Of a DNA stretch of 64,000 nucleotides, positions 39,836 to 49,648 are shown piece by piece; position 1 is the first letter of the stretch, and every line of letters starts with the position of its first letter. Origin of the DNA: Methanococcus aeolicus Nankai-3 (GTDB taxonomy: Archaea; AGJL01; Methanococci; Methanococcales; Methanococcaceae). A program made the translations under genes and the position numbers. Under the pieces are notes generated by a model. The model ran no database searches. It saw only the letters and a list, made by a program, of their open reading frames with translations, and was not told where the DNA came from. The stretch spans positions 746,563-810,562 of the forward strand of contig NC_009635.1 in the NCBI RefSeq assembly GCF_000017185.1, in the 5' to 3' direction.

Positions 39836-41341
39836 TTATTTTTTATTTTTAATCATTTCAGTTAAATGGAGTCTTAAAATTTCTTTTCTATCAATAGATA
39901 TAATATCTTCTTCTGATATCGAATAATTAATTAGATATTTATCAATATTGTCCGATACCCATCTATCTATTTTTCGCCATTCTTCGAATTTTTCATTTGT
40001 GATTACCGAAGCGCCAAATCCTTTAATATAATTTATAATTATATTCAGGACTCCTTCTTCCGAATTTGTCAATATTGTATAAGTCCCAGCTATTGGAGAG
40101 GATGATTTTTTAAATCTAGGTATTATTGTTACCACTTCAAAGTGGAGCTCCCTTATAATATCTCTCAATTGCGATATATATTTATGAGTAATGCTACTGG
40201 TATCTATAATAATAAATCTTTTTGAAAATATTGGCATATTATATTTTTCAAATATCTCTTTATTTTCATTGTATTTGATTATTGATGAAATAAACTCCTG
40301 TTGCAAAATATATTTTTTTAAATCATCCTTGTCCTCAAATGTCTTTGAATACCATGTTTGAGTATATTCAATTTTTTCACTTTTATTTTTTAATTGGTCA
40401 TGATTTTCTAGTATTGCATTTATTCTTTCTTTTGGGACTTGTTTTATTTTTTTGTTATTTCTTAGATTGTCCCATAATTCATCAATGGAAATTGCACCAT
40501 TTACTGGCATATTAAATATTGTATCATATAGTAATGCCTCCTCAAAGGTATCCAAATTATATTTTAATTTAATTTTTTCCAGTTTATCGTAAAATTCTAA
40601 TGATTCTTTACTGTGCATACCTAATTCTAATGATTTATGGTATTCTTCGGCGGTTTTAAATCCTTCCTCTAAACATAGATGGTATTCTTCGGCGGTTTTA
40701 AATCCATTTTTGTAAGCATTTTTGTAGGCATTTGCATTTCTAAATCCGGCCAATAAAGCACTTTTAAATTCCTCAAAATCCTCAAAATTATTTTTGATGG
40801 CAAAATAATATAAATCGGCATTATTGGCAATATCGTACTCCTCTATAAACCCACTATCCCCATAATAATTGATGTATTTACATTCATTAAGTGTATTATT
40901 ATAAAGGAGCCCCATATGTTCCAATTCTTCTAATCCTTTTAAATATCCTAATTTTTTAGCATTTCGGTAATCGTGAGTATTATCAAAACCGGCTTCTTTA
41001 AATTTAATGTATTCGTTACATTTTGAAAATCCAAATTCTTTCCCTTCATAATAATCATTTCCATTATTATATCCTTGTTTAGAACCTATTAGATAGTCCC
41101 TCAATTTATTATATCCTTTATTGGGTATCCAATACAATACGCCCCCGACCATGACGAAAAATTTTCCAGAGTTCGATTCTTTTTCATTATAAACGCATAC
41201 AAAACCAGATCCGCATTTCTTGGCAAACATTATAAATTCTTTGATACTTTTCAATTTAATCATGGGCATTGGATTCATTTCTTCTACTTGAACATGCTCA
41301 ATATTATCCGCAGTTATTTTTAATAATTCATCATTATACAT
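39836..41341 (-). CDS. GF-repeat protein with probable NYN/PIN-like nuclease end
   Basis: A 501-residue protein. Residues about 75-250 are a degenerate array of 13-15 residue units around GF/GY-x(3,6)-EY (EEGFKTAEEYHKSLELG; FKTAEEYH occurs twice in succession). A helical linker follows. The C-terminal part (about 385-495) has FIIIDTSSI with an Asp-rich strand end, then TNSEEG and ASVITNEKFEEWRKIDRW, a layout reminiscent of NYN/Zc3h12a-type RNases, although I cannot confirm the acid residues. Start is set at ATG 41341 with GTGGTATGATT; an ATG at 41347 is possible. Function unproved; the nuclease call is tentative. Confidence 0.5.
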   Translation of the reverse strand: MYNDELLKITADNIEHVQVEEMNPMPMIKLKSIKEFIMFAKKCGSGFVCVYNEKESNSGKFFVMVGGVLYWIPNKGYNKLRDYLIGSKQGYNNGNDYYEGKEFGFSKCNEYIKFKEAGFDNTHDYRNAKKLGYLKGLEELEHMGLLYNNTLNECKYINYYGDSGFIEEYDIANNADLYYFAIKNNFEDFEEFKSALLAGFRNANAYKNAYKNGFKTAEEYHLCLEEGFKTAEEYHKSLELGMHSKESLEFYDKLEKIKLKYNLDTFEEALLYDTIFNMPVNGAISIDELWDNLRNNKKIKQVPKERINAILENHDQLKNKSEKIEYTQTWYSKTFEDKDDLKKYILQQEFISSIIKYNENKEIFEKYNMPIFSKRFIIIDTSSITHKYISQLRDIIRELHFEVVTIIPRFKKSSSPIAGTYTILTNSEEGVLNIIINYIKGFGASVITNEKFEEWRKIDRWVSDNIDKYLINYSISEEDIISIDRKEILRLHLTEMIKNKK

Positions 41342-41515
41342 AATCATACCACAATTTATTATATATACAATTGCTTAATTTTAGTTAAGTATTGTTTATT
41401 AATACTAATTATTTTATATATTTTATATTATTCTTTTTAACATATTTATATAATAATCGATATAATCGATATAATTAGTATATAATATAAATTAATAGTT
41501 AATTAGTGATATATT

Positions 41516-42298
41516 ATGGTTCCAAAAACACATCCAAGATACAAATCATTATTAAACAGAGAAAAAGTGGTGGAAGCATTTGATAAGGGAATTCTTGCAA
41601 AAGCAGGATTAACGGCACATGGGAGAGGCGAATCTTTTGATTATCTCATTGGCGAAAAAACCACTACCGAAGCATTGCATTCTATCAAAGTTGCGTCAGC
41701 AGTGTTATTATTGGCAGAAAATCCTGTTATATCCATAAATGGAAATACTATTGCACTATCAAAGCATGATATTGTGGAACTCTCCGAAGAATTAAATGGA
41801 AAAATAGAAGTAAATTTATTTTATAGGACAAAAGAGAGAGAAGAAAACATAAAAAAAGCATTTGAGGAAGATAAAGAAATATATAATAAAATAAAGAATA
41901 AAAAAATAAAATTACTTGGTTTGGACCCTGCAACTACAAATAAACAAATAAAGAATTTAGATAGTTTAAGGGGAAAAGTTTCAGAAGAAGGAATTTATAG
42001 TGCTGATGTTGTTTTAGTTCCTTTGGAAGATGGAGATAGAACAGAAGCATTAGTAAATATGGGAAAAACTGTTATTTGTATTGATTTAAACCCCCTTTCA
42101 CGAACAGCAAGAAAATCCACAATAACAATCGTAGATGAATTAACTCGATGTATTCCTTTATTAACAAAATATGTAAAGGAATATAAACAAAAAGATAAAA
42201 AAGAACTTGAAAACATTGTAAAAAATTATGATAATAATCAAAATCTAAAAAGTATATTGAATTATATATCAAATAGATTAAAAAATATGGAAATTTAA
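41516..42298 (+). CDS. 4-phosphopantoate--beta-alanine ligase
   Basis: A 260-residue protein starting [20 protein letters not shown], with [18 protein letters not shown] and [19 protein letters not shown], the archaeal phosphopantothenate synthetase (DUF137) signatures. It joins 4-phosphopantoate and beta-alanine in the archaeal coenzyme A route, replacing bacterial PanC. RBS AGTGATATATT. It is divergent from the GF-repeat gene and converges with trxB. Confidence 0.93.
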   Translation: MVPKTHPRYKSLLNREKVVEAFDKGILAKAGLTAHGRGESFDYLIGEKTTTEALHSIKVASAVLLLAENPVISINGNTIALSKHDIVELSEELNGKIEVNLFYRTKEREENIKKAFEEDKEIYNKIKNKKIKLLGLDPATTNKQIKNLDSLRGKVSEEGIYSADVVLVPLEDGDRTEALVNMGKTVICIDLNPLSRTARKSTITIVDELTRCIPLLTKYVKEYKQKDKKELENIVKNYDNNQNLKSILNYISNRLKNMEI

Positions 42299-42324
42299 AT
42301 ATTATTTTTTATTTTATTTTTTTA

Positions 42325-43239
42325 TTATTTACTATCCAATTTATCCAAATATCTTGAAGCACTTGCCAAAGCTACAGCTCCTTCTCCAACTGCCTTTGAT
42401 ACTTGCAAAATACCCCCTGCAATATCTCCGCAGGCGAATATTCCTTCTATGTTGGTTTTGCAGTTTTTATCCACTTTTACAAATCCTCTTTTTGTTAATT
42501 CAATCCCACTATCTTTCAAATATTCTGAATTTGGAATATGTCCCATAGTAATAAATATGCCCTCGGATTTTATTTCTTTTTCATCCCCATTCAAAGATAT
42601 TAATAGCCCCTCTACCTTATTTTCCCCAATTATTTTTAAAGGTTTAGCATTTGTGATTAATTCAATATTTTCTGAATTATTTAATCTTTCCAGCATGATT
42701 GGTTCGGCAGCCTTTATTTCTGGTTCTTCTGTTATAAGTATTACTTTTTTTACGATGTCTTTTAAATTTAGTGCTGACATAACCGCAGGAGTTCCTTTTC
42801 CAACTACAATTACTTCTTTACCAACATAAAAGAAAGCATCGCAAGTTGCGCAATAGCTTACCCCTTTTCCTACGAATTCGTCCTCATTTAATCCTAATTT
42901 TTTATCCTTTGTTCCTGTTGCCAATATTATGGCGTTTGCTTTATATGTTTCATTATCTCCCATTATCTTAAATGGTCTTGCTGTTGTATCAATATTTTGT
43001 ATATTGTCGTGGATTATATTTAATCCAAATTTCTTTGCATGATTTGAAAAATTTTGGGCTAATTCATATCCTTTTATATTTTCAAATCCAGGATAATTTT
43101 CAACGGCTCCTGCCTCGGCTATTTTCCCTCCTTCGTTTTCCTTTTCGATGCATGCCATATTTAATTTTGCCCTCATTCCATATATCCCTGCGGTTAAACC
43201 TGCGGGACCTGCCCCAATTATTATTAAATCATAAACCAT
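42325..43239 (-). CDS. trxB: Thioredoxin reductase
   Basis: A 304-residue flavoprotein: [15 protein letters not shown] (FAD), YCATCDAFF with the redox CxxC near residue 137, [12 protein letters not shown] (NAD-like), and FACGDIAGG at the end. It reduces thioredoxin. In the methanococcal relatives the electron donor is F420H2, and the second nucleotide motif here (GKGTPA rather than GxGxxA) is consistent with a changed donor site, which is inference. Start after AAGGTGAAATC. It sits 13 bp after the unknown gene at 43253, on the same strand. Confidence 0.9.
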   Translation of the reverse strand: MVYDLIIIGAGPAGLTAGIYGMRAKLNMACIEKENEGGKIAEAGAVENYPGFENIKGYELAQNFSNHAKKFGLNIIHDNIQNIDTTARPFKIMGDNETYKANAIILATGTKDKKLGLNEDEFVGKGVSYCATCDAFFYVGKEVIVVGKGTPAVMSALNLKDIVKKVILITEEPEIKAAEPIMLERLNNSENIELITNAKPLKIIGENKVEGLLISLNGDEKEIKSEGIFITMGHIPNSEYLKDSGIELTKRGFVKVDKNCKTNIEGIFACGDIAGGILQVSKAVGEGAVALASASRYLDKLDSK

Positions 43240-43252
43240 GATTTCACCTTTT

Positions 43253-44263
43253 TTATTTTTTGAAAAGCCCCTTTATAAATATTTCAAATGAGTTAAAATC
43301 GGTGATTTCTTTACCGTTTAAATACTCATTTAAATAGATATTGGAAATTCCATATGCGGAGCTCCCATAAAATTCTTTATGCATATTATTATATGATCTT
43401 ATTTTATTTAATTCTTCCACAAAATCATTGTTTAAATAAAATACTTCATTGGGAGCTCCTTCATTCATTACAGGTTTATTTGATAATGAAGAAGGACTTC
43501 TTGTAATTACTGCGGAAGCTTCTGATAATATATTTGCCTGTTTCATGCCCTCTATACTTGATGCCGGCTCTATTATTGTGGATTTATCTTTATTTATTGC
43601 CTCTGGCAAAAATGACACCTTTACCCTTAACCAGTTGCTGTTCTCTGGATTGTCTTTTATTATTTCTTTTCCCTTTTTAGATAAATTTGAATTATTTAAA
43701 TAATATTCAAAATGTTCATTACATAAATCCCTTAATTTATTGTCCATTTTTTTGGTGTGTGTATAATGATAATTAATTTTACTAACTTCGCCATTATTGT
43801 TTAGATTATTTAATTTATAATCATAATATTTTTTAAAATTATCCCCTGCTTCTTTTGTCAATATTAAAGCGTCTTCATATGATATATTAGTTTTATATTC
43901 TATAAGTTTGGCATATTCATATGTTTCAAGAATTATATTTGTGACATATTTCTTTTTAGTTTTTATAGCGATTGAAACAAAATCCTCAAATGTGGGATGT
44001 CTCAACAGCATTTTTCTAACTTCTTCTATTGTGGTATTTTTGTTTAAACTGTTTATTTCCTTAGAAGTTAAAAGGCAAGGTCCTGTGGTAATGTTTTTAT
44101 ATATCTCATCCCCAATCATTCCGATAAATCTATATTCTGGTATATTTGTAAATATATTTGTATAAACTTGTTTTAAATTATGTTTCTCAATTACCCTACT
44201 CCAATATTGAGGATAGCTATTTTTCCGATATATATTCATTATCTCGCTTCGATTAACTGCCAT
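43253..44263 (-). CDS. Unknown protein, operon partner of trxB
   Basis: A 336-residue soluble, mainly helical protein with no domain I recognise. Conserved-looking stretches are [30 protein letters not shown] and [15 protein letters not shown]. Lys/Asn-rich throughout. Start follows AAGGTGGGATT. It heads the pair with trxB (13 bp gap), so redox association is possible but not shown. Two GGAGCTCC sites near its 3' part (43368 and 43452). Confidence 0.7.
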   Translation of the reverse strand: MAVNRSEIMNIYRKNSYPQYWSRVIEKHNLKQVYTNIFTNIPEYRFIGMIGDEIYKNITTGPCLLTSKEINSLNKNTTIEEVRKMLLRHPTFEDFVSIAIKTKKKYVTNIILETYEYAKLIEYKTNISYEDALILTKEAGDNFKKYYDYKLNNLNNNGEVSKINYHYTHTKKMDNKLRDLCNEHFEYYLNNSNLSKKGKEIIKDNPENSNWLRVKVSFLPEAINKDKSTIIEPASSIEGMKQANILSEASAVITRSPSSLSNKPVMNEGAPNEVFYLNNDFVEELNKIRSYNNMHKEFYGSSAYGISNIYLNEYLNGKEITDFNSFEIFIKGLFKK

Positions 44264-44332
44264 AATCCCACCTTAAATCATAATAAATTATAGTGGACCA
44301 TAATAATATTTTTAAATTATTTACCATATTAG

Positions 44333-44456
44333 ATTATTTGATGTCGTTATTATATATGTTTATGGTTATGTCATTATAATACACTATTGATTATTAATAT
44401 ATATGTTTTTAGTATATATATTTTTCTAAGAGATTAAAAATTAGATATAATTGTAA
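44333..44456 (+). repeat. Direct repeat flanking the TPR gene, downstream copy
   Basis: Contains tatggttatgtcattataa, acactatt and, at its end, tttttctaagagattaaaaa. The same blocks occur in the same order at 45341-45460, upstream of the TPR gene, so the gene lies inside a direct repeat of about 120 bp. Confidence 0.65.
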
Positions 44457-44471
44457 AATAAATAATTATTA

Positions 44472-44527
44472 TAATTTGATAGCTTTATCGTATCCTTCTG
44501 TTAAATCGATAACAGAAACTCAAATTG
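44472..44527 (-). pseudogene. Decayed eighth TPR unit after a premature stop
   Basis: Beyond the TGA of the TPR gene, the minus strand goes on with sequence alignable to the previous units (GACAATTTGAGTTTCTGTTA, then a GAAGGATACGATAAAGCTAT stretch), but with a 2-base loss just at the stop and an extra T further on, ending in a TAA TAA. It reads as the former C-terminus of the gene. This is from alignment by eye. Confidence 0.6.
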
Positions 44528-45304
44528 TCATATACTCCATTTTTTATCATCTGGGCTAAGCTCCAATGCTTTATTATGGTACTTGATGGCTTTATCGTAT
44601 TCTTCTTTTAATTGATAACAGAAACCCAGATTGTCATTTATCTGCCATTTTTCTTTATCGGGGCTGATTTCCAGTGCTTTCTTATAATATTTAATGGCTT
44701 TATCGTATTCTTCTTTTAACCGATGACATAAACTCAAATTGTTATATATGCTCCATTTCTTATCATCTGGGCTGATTTCCAGTGCTTTCTTATAATATTT
44801 AATGGCTTTATCGTATTCTTCTTTTAACAGATGACATAAACTCAAATTGTTATATATGCTCCATTTCTTATCATCTGGGCTGATTTCCAGTGCTTTCTTA
44901 TAATATTTAATGGCTTTATCGTATTCTTCTTTTAACAGATGATCACGGAAACCTAGATTGTCATTTATTTGCCATTTTTCTTTATCGGGGCTGATTTCAC
45001 ATGCTTCATTATACTCTTCAAGGGCTTTATCGTATTCTTCTTCTGAGTGATAACAGAACCCCATATTATTATTCATCTGCCATTTTTCTTTATCGGGGCT
45101 GATTTCCAGTGCTTTCTTATGGTACTTGATGGCTTTATCGTATTCTTCCTTTAATAGATAACAGAACCCCATATTATTATTTATATGCCATTTTTCTTTA
45201 TCGGGGCTGATTTCCAGTGCTTTCTTATATTCCTCAATGGCTTTATCGTATTGTTTATTTTTTAAATATTCTATTCCTTTTTTTATAATTTCTTCCCAAA
45301 ACAT
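44528..45304 (-). CDS. TPR protein with seven near-identical repeats
   Basis: A 258-residue protein of tandem TPR units of 34-37 residues, each with LKEEYDKAIKYYKKALEISP. Neighbouring units are nearly identical in DNA over 108 bp, which points to recent tandem duplication. The gene ends in the middle of a unit at TGG AGT ATA TGA, and decayed repeat sequence follows (44472-44527). RBS ACTGGTGATTAT. It is flanked by direct repeats (44333-44456 and 45341-45460). Partner unknown. Such arrays bind proteins; copy number changes are expected. Confidence 0.85.
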   Translation of the reverse strand: MFWEEIIKKGIEYLKNKQYDKAIEEYKKALEISPDKEKWHINNNMGFCYLLKEEYDKAIKYHKKALEISPDKEKWQMNNNMGFCYHSEEEYDKALEEYNEACEISPDKEKWQINDNLGFRDHLLKEEYDKAIKYYKKALEISPDDKKWSIYNNLSLCHLLKEEYDKAIKYYKKALEISPDDKKWSIYNNLSLCHRLKEEYDKAIKYYKKALEISPDKEKWQINDNLGFCYQLKEEYDKAIKYHNKALELSPDDKKWSI

Positions 45305-45340
45305 ATAATCACCAGTTAAATTAATTGTTAGAAATCATAT

Positions 45341-45530
45341 GATTTGATATTGTTATGATATATGTTTGTGGTTATGTCATTATAATACACTATTATTTTG
45401 TTAACATATATGATTTTGGCAGGTATTTTTCTAAGAGATTAAAAATTAAATATAATTATAATCATAAAAATGTTTTTAGTATATATATTTTTCTAAGAGA
45501 TTAAAAATTAAATATAATTATAATAATAAA
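45341..45530 (+). repeat. Direct repeat flanking the TPR gene, upstream copies
   Basis: 45341-45460 matches the downstream copy at 44333; 45470-45530 repeats the block tttttctaagagattaaaaa plus ttaaatataattata a third time. A further stretch links to the stomatin gene end. The structure suggests duplication of the segment around the TPR gene. Confidence 0.65.
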
Positions 45531-45540
45531 AAAGATAAAT

Positions 45541-46341
45541 TTATTTTTTAATAAATTTCTTTGCAATATCTATTATATTTTCAGATATTACATATTTTGT
45601 ATTTTCTTTTAATACATCTCGGGATACTTCCAACGCTTTATATAATTGTGCTTCGTCCTTGAAGTATTGTTGTGCCGATTCTGCAACAATTTTTATTGCC
45701 TTTGCCTGCCCTTCTGCTTCTATCCTTAAACTCTGGGCAATACCTTCTGCTTTTAATATTTTACTTTGTTTTTCTCCTTCTGCTTCTAATATCGCCGCTC
45801 TTTTTAATCTTTCGGCTTTCATTTGCTGGGTCATTGCATTTTTTATGTCTGTTGGTGGCTCTATTTCTCGGAGCTCCACCTTTTCAACTTTAACTCCCCA
45901 TGCATCTGTATCCTTGTCAAGGGTTTCAGATAATTTTGTGTTTATATACTCCCTATTATTCAACGCTTCATCAAGCTCCATACTTCCGATAATTGCCCTA
46001 AGTGTGGTTTGAGTAAGGTTTATTATGGCATATTGATAATTTTGAACTTCCAATAGTGCTCTTTTTACATCTATTACCCTATAATATACCACAGCATCAA
46101 TTGAAACGGCCGCATTATCTCGGGTAATCATTTCTTGAGAAGGAACATCTATTACTTTTGTTCTTACATCTACCCGTACAGGATTTTCAATTAATGGAAT
46201 AAGTAAATTTACCCCCGGAGCTAGAACCCGTGAAACTTTACCCAATCTAAATACTAAACCAAGCTCATATTGATTAACTATTACCATTGATTTTATGATA
46301 ATATACAATATTATCAATCCAACAAATATTTCCAAATACAT
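45541..46341 (-). CDS. Stomatin/prohibitin (SPFH) protein
   Basis: A 266-residue protein: an N-terminal transmembrane helix (about 3-22), an SPFH/band-7 domain ([44 protein letters not shown]) and a C-terminal coiled coil ([20 protein letters not shown]). It forms membrane oligomers. It pairs with the NfeD-like gene upstream, the classic stomatin operon partner (32 bp gap). Start is the ATG at 46341 after GGGTGTATATC; the frame opens at GTG 46350 within that site. Confidence 0.93.
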   Translation of the reverse strand: MYLEIFVGLIILYIIIKSMVIVNQYELGLVFRLGKVSRVLAPGVNLLIPLIENPVRVDVRTKVIDVPSQEMITRDNAAVSIDAVVYYRVIDVKRALLEVQNYQYAIINLTQTTLRAIIGSMELDEALNNREYINTKLSETLDKDTDAWGVKVEKVELREIEPPTDIKNAMTQQMKAERLKRAAILEAEGEKQSKILKAEGIAQSLRIEAEGQAKAIKIVAESAQQYFKDEAQLYKALEVSRDVLKENTKYVISENIIDIAKKFIKK

Positions 46342-46372
46342 GATATACACCCATTTTATTTTTTATTTTCAT

Positions 46373-46813
46373 TTATATATGTTCAATATCGTCAATATTT
46401 TCGACTATCAAACTCACACCTTCAATACCAACTATTTTAACGATGTCCCCCTTTTTCAACCGTTTCCCTGCTGATTTTGACTTTATATACCATTGTTCAT
46501 TATCTATTATGATAGAACCATAATTCTGGTCATCTAAGTCCTCCGTTAGTGTGATTTCCCTACCAATAAACCTATCTGCCCCTATTTTTATGTCTGCTCC
46601 TACCCCATACACAAGCCTATACATAATATATATTGTAATTAGTCCTGACAATATTGCCGTTGGTAATGCCAACGATGGCAAATATATTAAAAATACCCCA
46701 TATATCAATAAAGCTATTCCAATTGCAGGAAAATAAAGCCCCGGAGTAATTACCTCTAATAGTATTAATCCCAATCCAATCAACATAAATATTTGCCCTA
46801 AACTCATGCCCAT
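46373..46813 (-). CDS. NfeD-like membrane protein
   Basis: A 146-residue protein: three to four hydrophobic helices (residues 5-75, FMLIGLGLILLEVITPGLYFP) and a C-terminal OB-fold (about 85-146, GSIIIDNEQWYIKSKSAGKRLKKGD). It lacks the ClpP-class protease domain of long NfeD, so it is the short form. It acts with stomatin in membrane organisation, perhaps quality control. RBS AAGTGATTAT. It is the first gene of the pair. Confidence 0.92.
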   Translation of the reverse strand: MGMSLGQIFMLIGLGLILLEVITPGLYFPAIGIALLIYGVFLIYLPSLALPTAILSGLITIYIMYRLVYGVGADIKIGADRFIGREITLTEDLDDQNYGSIIIDNEQWYIKSKSAGKRLKKGDIVKIVGIEGVSLIVENIDDIEHI

Positions 46814-46964
46814 ATAATCACTTTTTATATTTTAGTACGACATATAATAAGTAATATAGTGATATAATTAATATATTATATATAATTTTATTTGTTTATT
46901 AATTATACTAATTTTAATAGTATTATATTATTATTTCATTGTATTTATAACAGATAGTGAAAAA

Positions 46965-47855
46965 ATGGATTTAACTGCTACACCAATTAAAACTAAATAT
47001 ATAAAAGAAAATGATGATTTTGTAGAGGAAGTAATTAATTCCTTGAAAAGAGATATTAATGAAGGAAAAATAAACATCGAAAATGGAGACTTCATAATAT
47101 TGAGTGAAAAATTTGTTTCCACAAGTGAAAATAATTTGGTAGATGAAAAAGAAGCATCTCCAAAATTTTGGGCATATTTTTGTTATTATTGGTCAAAATA
47201 TCTTTGGGGCTATATTTTGGGCCCATTGTTAAAAACACGAAAAGATAGAATAAAAAATTTAAGAAAGATGCCGAAAAAAGAAACAATAAGGCATAAACAA
47301 ATAGTAATAGATAATGTAGGGCTTAGATATGCCTTAAAACCTGCATCAGAAGGGGGCATTGATTTAACAAATGTCCCGGGAACTTATGCCTCTTTACTAC
47401 CTGAAAATCCAAAAAAGTCGGCGGAAAAAGTATATAATGCCATTAAAAAAGAATTATCCGTTGATGTTGTTTTAATTATAATTGATACAGATGCCACATA
47501 TAGATTTTATAAATGGTATATCACTGCCTTACCAATAGCATCAGAGGGCATAATATCAAAAGTTGGAGTATTGGGCTACATCATTGGTAAATTAGGCGGA
47601 TTATTTAAAATAGGAGGATTATGCGGAGCCACACCACTAACAATAGTTGGAAATGAAATTCATAAAAAATATGATTTAAGGGAGCTCCTCTATATATCCA
47701 ATCTTGCCGATACCTCCCAAGTGCCTTTTGTAAAATCTATCCACGATGTTATGAAAAAACATAATTCGTTTGAAATCACGGCGGAGATATTACGGGAGAT
47801 GGAACATACTCCGATAGTTTTAATAAAGGATAAAAATAAAGATAAAAGAAGATAA
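46965..47855 (+). CDS. CofE-like F420 gamma-glutamyl ligase family protein
   Basis: A 296-residue protein of the F420-0:L-glutamate ligase superfamily (COG1478 type): LTATPIKTKYIKENDDF, GDFIILSEKFVSTSE, NVPGTYASLLPENP and IIIDTDATYRFYKW. It is longer than CofE and has a hydrophobic stretch (about 60-80) and LGGLFKIGGLCGATPL; it may be a paralogue with a different substrate. Start after ATAGTGAAAAA. It is followed by queC, 21 bp on, in the same direction. Confidence 0.8.
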   Translation: MDLTATPIKTKYIKENDDFVEEVINSLKRDINEGKINIENGDFIILSEKFVSTSENNLVDEKEASPKFWAYFCYYWSKYLWGYILGPLLKTRKDRIKNLRKMPKKETIRHKQIVIDNVGLRYALKPASEGGIDLTNVPGTYASLLPENPKKSAEKVYNAIKKELSVDVVLIIIDTDATYRFYKWYITALPIASEGIISKVGVLGYIIGKLGGLFKIGGLCGATPLTIVGNEIHKKYDLRELLYISNLADTSQVPFVKSIHDVMKKHNSFEITAEILREMEHTPIVLIKDKNKDKRR

Positions 47856-47876
47856 TAAAAAATTAAAGGTGGAATA

Positions 47877-48581
47877 ATGAAGGCTGTTTGTGTTTTAAGT
47901 GGTGGGTTGGATTCTGCTGTATGTATGGCAATGGCAAAATCCGAAGGTTTAGAATTATATAGTATAACTTTTGACTATGGGCAAAGGGCAGTTAAAAAAG
48001 AAATAATAGCTTCAAAAAAACTATCTGAATTATTTGGGGCAGTTCATAAAGTTGTGGAGCTCCCCTTTGTAAAAGATTTTTCTAGTAGTGCATTAACAAA
48101 AAAGGAGGAAGAAGTCCCAACAATTAAAAACAGCGAATTAGATAATTTAGAAAAGGCGACAGAAACCATGGAAAAAGTATGGGTTCCAGCTCGAAATATG
48201 ATATTATTTTCAATTTCTTCGGGATTTGCTGAATTTGTTGATGCCAAATACATATATACAGGATTAAATGTAGAAGAGGGAGCAACTTTTCCAGACAACA
48301 CAGAGGAATTTTTAAATAGATTTAATAGTGTTCTTGAATATGGGACACTTAATAAGGTAAAAATGAAATCTCCACTATATAAATATAGCAAAAAAGAGAT
48401 TGTAAAAATAGGAAAGAAGTTGGAGGAAAAATTAAATGTAGAATTCCTTAAATATAGTTATTCATGCTACCACGATAATAAAACCGATTTTTTACATTGT
48501 GGAACTTGTGAAAGCTGTATGAGGCGAAAAAGAGCATTTAAAGAAGCTGGGGTTGAAGACCCTACGGAATATATATTATAA
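47877..48581 (+). CDS. queC: 7-cyano-7-deazaguanine synthase
   Basis: A 234-residue PP-loop enzyme: CVLSGGLDSAVCMAMAK near the start (ATP), and a C-terminal zinc site YSCYHD plus CGTCESCMRRKRAF. QueC makes preQ0, used in archaea for archaeosine in tRNA. Follows the CofE-like gene by 21 bp. GGAGCTCC at 48056. RBS AAAGGTGGAATA. A TIR element follows 52 bp downstream. Confidence 0.95.
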   Translation: MKAVCVLSGGLDSAVCMAMAKSEGLELYSITFDYGQRAVKKEIIASKKLSELFGAVHKVVELPFVKDFSSSALTKKEEEVPTIKNSELDNLEKATETMEKVWVPARNMILFSISSGFAEFVDAKYIYTGLNVEEGATFPDNTEEFLNRFNSVLEYGTLNKVKMKSPLYKYSKKEIVKIGKKLEEKLNVEFLKYSYSCYHDNKTDFLHCGTCESCMRRKRAFKEAGVEDPTEYIL

Positions 48582-48632
48582 TATAAATAATAAGTAATAG
48601 ATAATAAATACCAAATAAATTATAATAACAAT

Positions 48633-48853
48633 ATAGTTAATCTTCAACAACTGTCCCCAATCTGTCCTATTGTAAAAATTCCTCTGGAATTTTGAGGTCC
48701 CCCGGGATTCAATAATCTCTGATTATTGCATATCGTAAAAACTCCTTCGGAGTTTTGAGAAATTATTAGGCATATCTATGTTTTTTAGTAATATATTATA
48801 GGATTTGCCCTTAATTGGACATACTAACATGAAAACGACCGAAGATTGACTAT
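48633..48853 (+). repeat. Intergenic TIR element, copy 9 (long)
   Basis: Starts ATATAGTTAATCTTCAACAA and ends AACGACCGAAGATTGACTATA. Interior carries hairpins AAAATTCC/GGAATTTT (48675-48693), CAATAATC/GATTATTG (48710-48728) and AAAACTCC/GGAGTTTT (48737-48756). It fills most of the gap between queC and purO. Confidence 0.78.
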
Positions 48854-48880
48854 AAATTGATAAATAAATGGTGATATATT

Positions 48881-49492
48881 ATGTATATTGGAAGATTTTT
48901 AGTGGTTGGAAAAACACAGCAAGGAAAACCATTTGTATCTTATAGGGTATCAAGTAGGAGTTTCCCAAACAGAAAAGCCGTAATAAATAATACCAACGAC
49001 ACAGTGGCAATTTTACCAAATGATTTAAATGATATGTTTGCAAATCCATATATCGCATATAATTGTATAAAAATAGTAGGAAATACAGTAATAGCAACAA
49101 ATGGAACACATACAGATATTATTGCAGATAAAATTAAATTGGAGCTCCCTATCAGAGATGCTTTGGCACTATCTTTAATTGCCATGGACTATGAAAAAGA
49201 TGACTACAATACGCCAAGAATAGCCGTAGTTTTAAATGAAAATACAGCATATATGGGGTATGTAGCGGATAATGATATAAGAATAAAAGAAGTCCCCCTT
49301 AAAGATGGATTGGCATATTATTTAAGCACCTATGAATGTTGTAGAATTAGCACGGAACATCAAAATATTGTAGTTGATGGAGAAAATCCAGAAGAAATTT
49401 GTAAATTTGTTATGGACTATGAAAAATTTGAAAAACCGGTGTGCTGTGCAACGGCAACTATTGATGGAGATATCGAATTAGGAACTCTTTAA
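48881..49492 (+). CDS. purO: IMP cyclohydrolase, archaeal PurO
   Basis: A 203-residue protein starting [20 protein letters not shown], with [35 protein letters not shown] and the [15 protein letters not shown] stretch, all PurO signatures. It closes the final purine ring to IMP in archaea, unrelated to bacterial PurH. RBS AATGGTGATATATT. GGAGCTCC at 49141. A second one lies just downstream at 49517. Confidence 0.95.
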   Translation: MYIGRFLVVGKTQQGKPFVSYRVSSRSFPNRKAVINNTNDTVAILPNDLNDMFANPYIAYNCIKIVGNTVIATNGTHTDIIADKIKLELPIRDALALSLIAMDYEKDDYNTPRIAVVLNENTAYMGYVADNDIRIKEVPLKDGLAYYLSTYECCRISTEHQNIVVDGENPEEICKFVMDYEKFEKPVCCATATIDGDIELGTL

Positions 49493-49648
49493 TATTATTT
49501 TTTTATGTGTTATTTGGGAGCTCCCCAAATACCATATACCAATATTCTATTTTTTCATAATAACTTATTTATATAATTGACATATATTTTGCATATATCT
49601 TTTTTCAAAACTAACGAATATTATATTTATTATTTATTTGGTGAGAAT

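Noticed and set aside
44528-45304. TPR repeats as a CRISPR-like array
   Set aside because: The units code an open TPR frame of about 34-37 residues with no spacers.
49577-49648. Upstream extension of sucD
   Set aside because: Frame opens earlier, but GGTGAGAAT before the ATG at 49649 and the family N-terminus set the start there.
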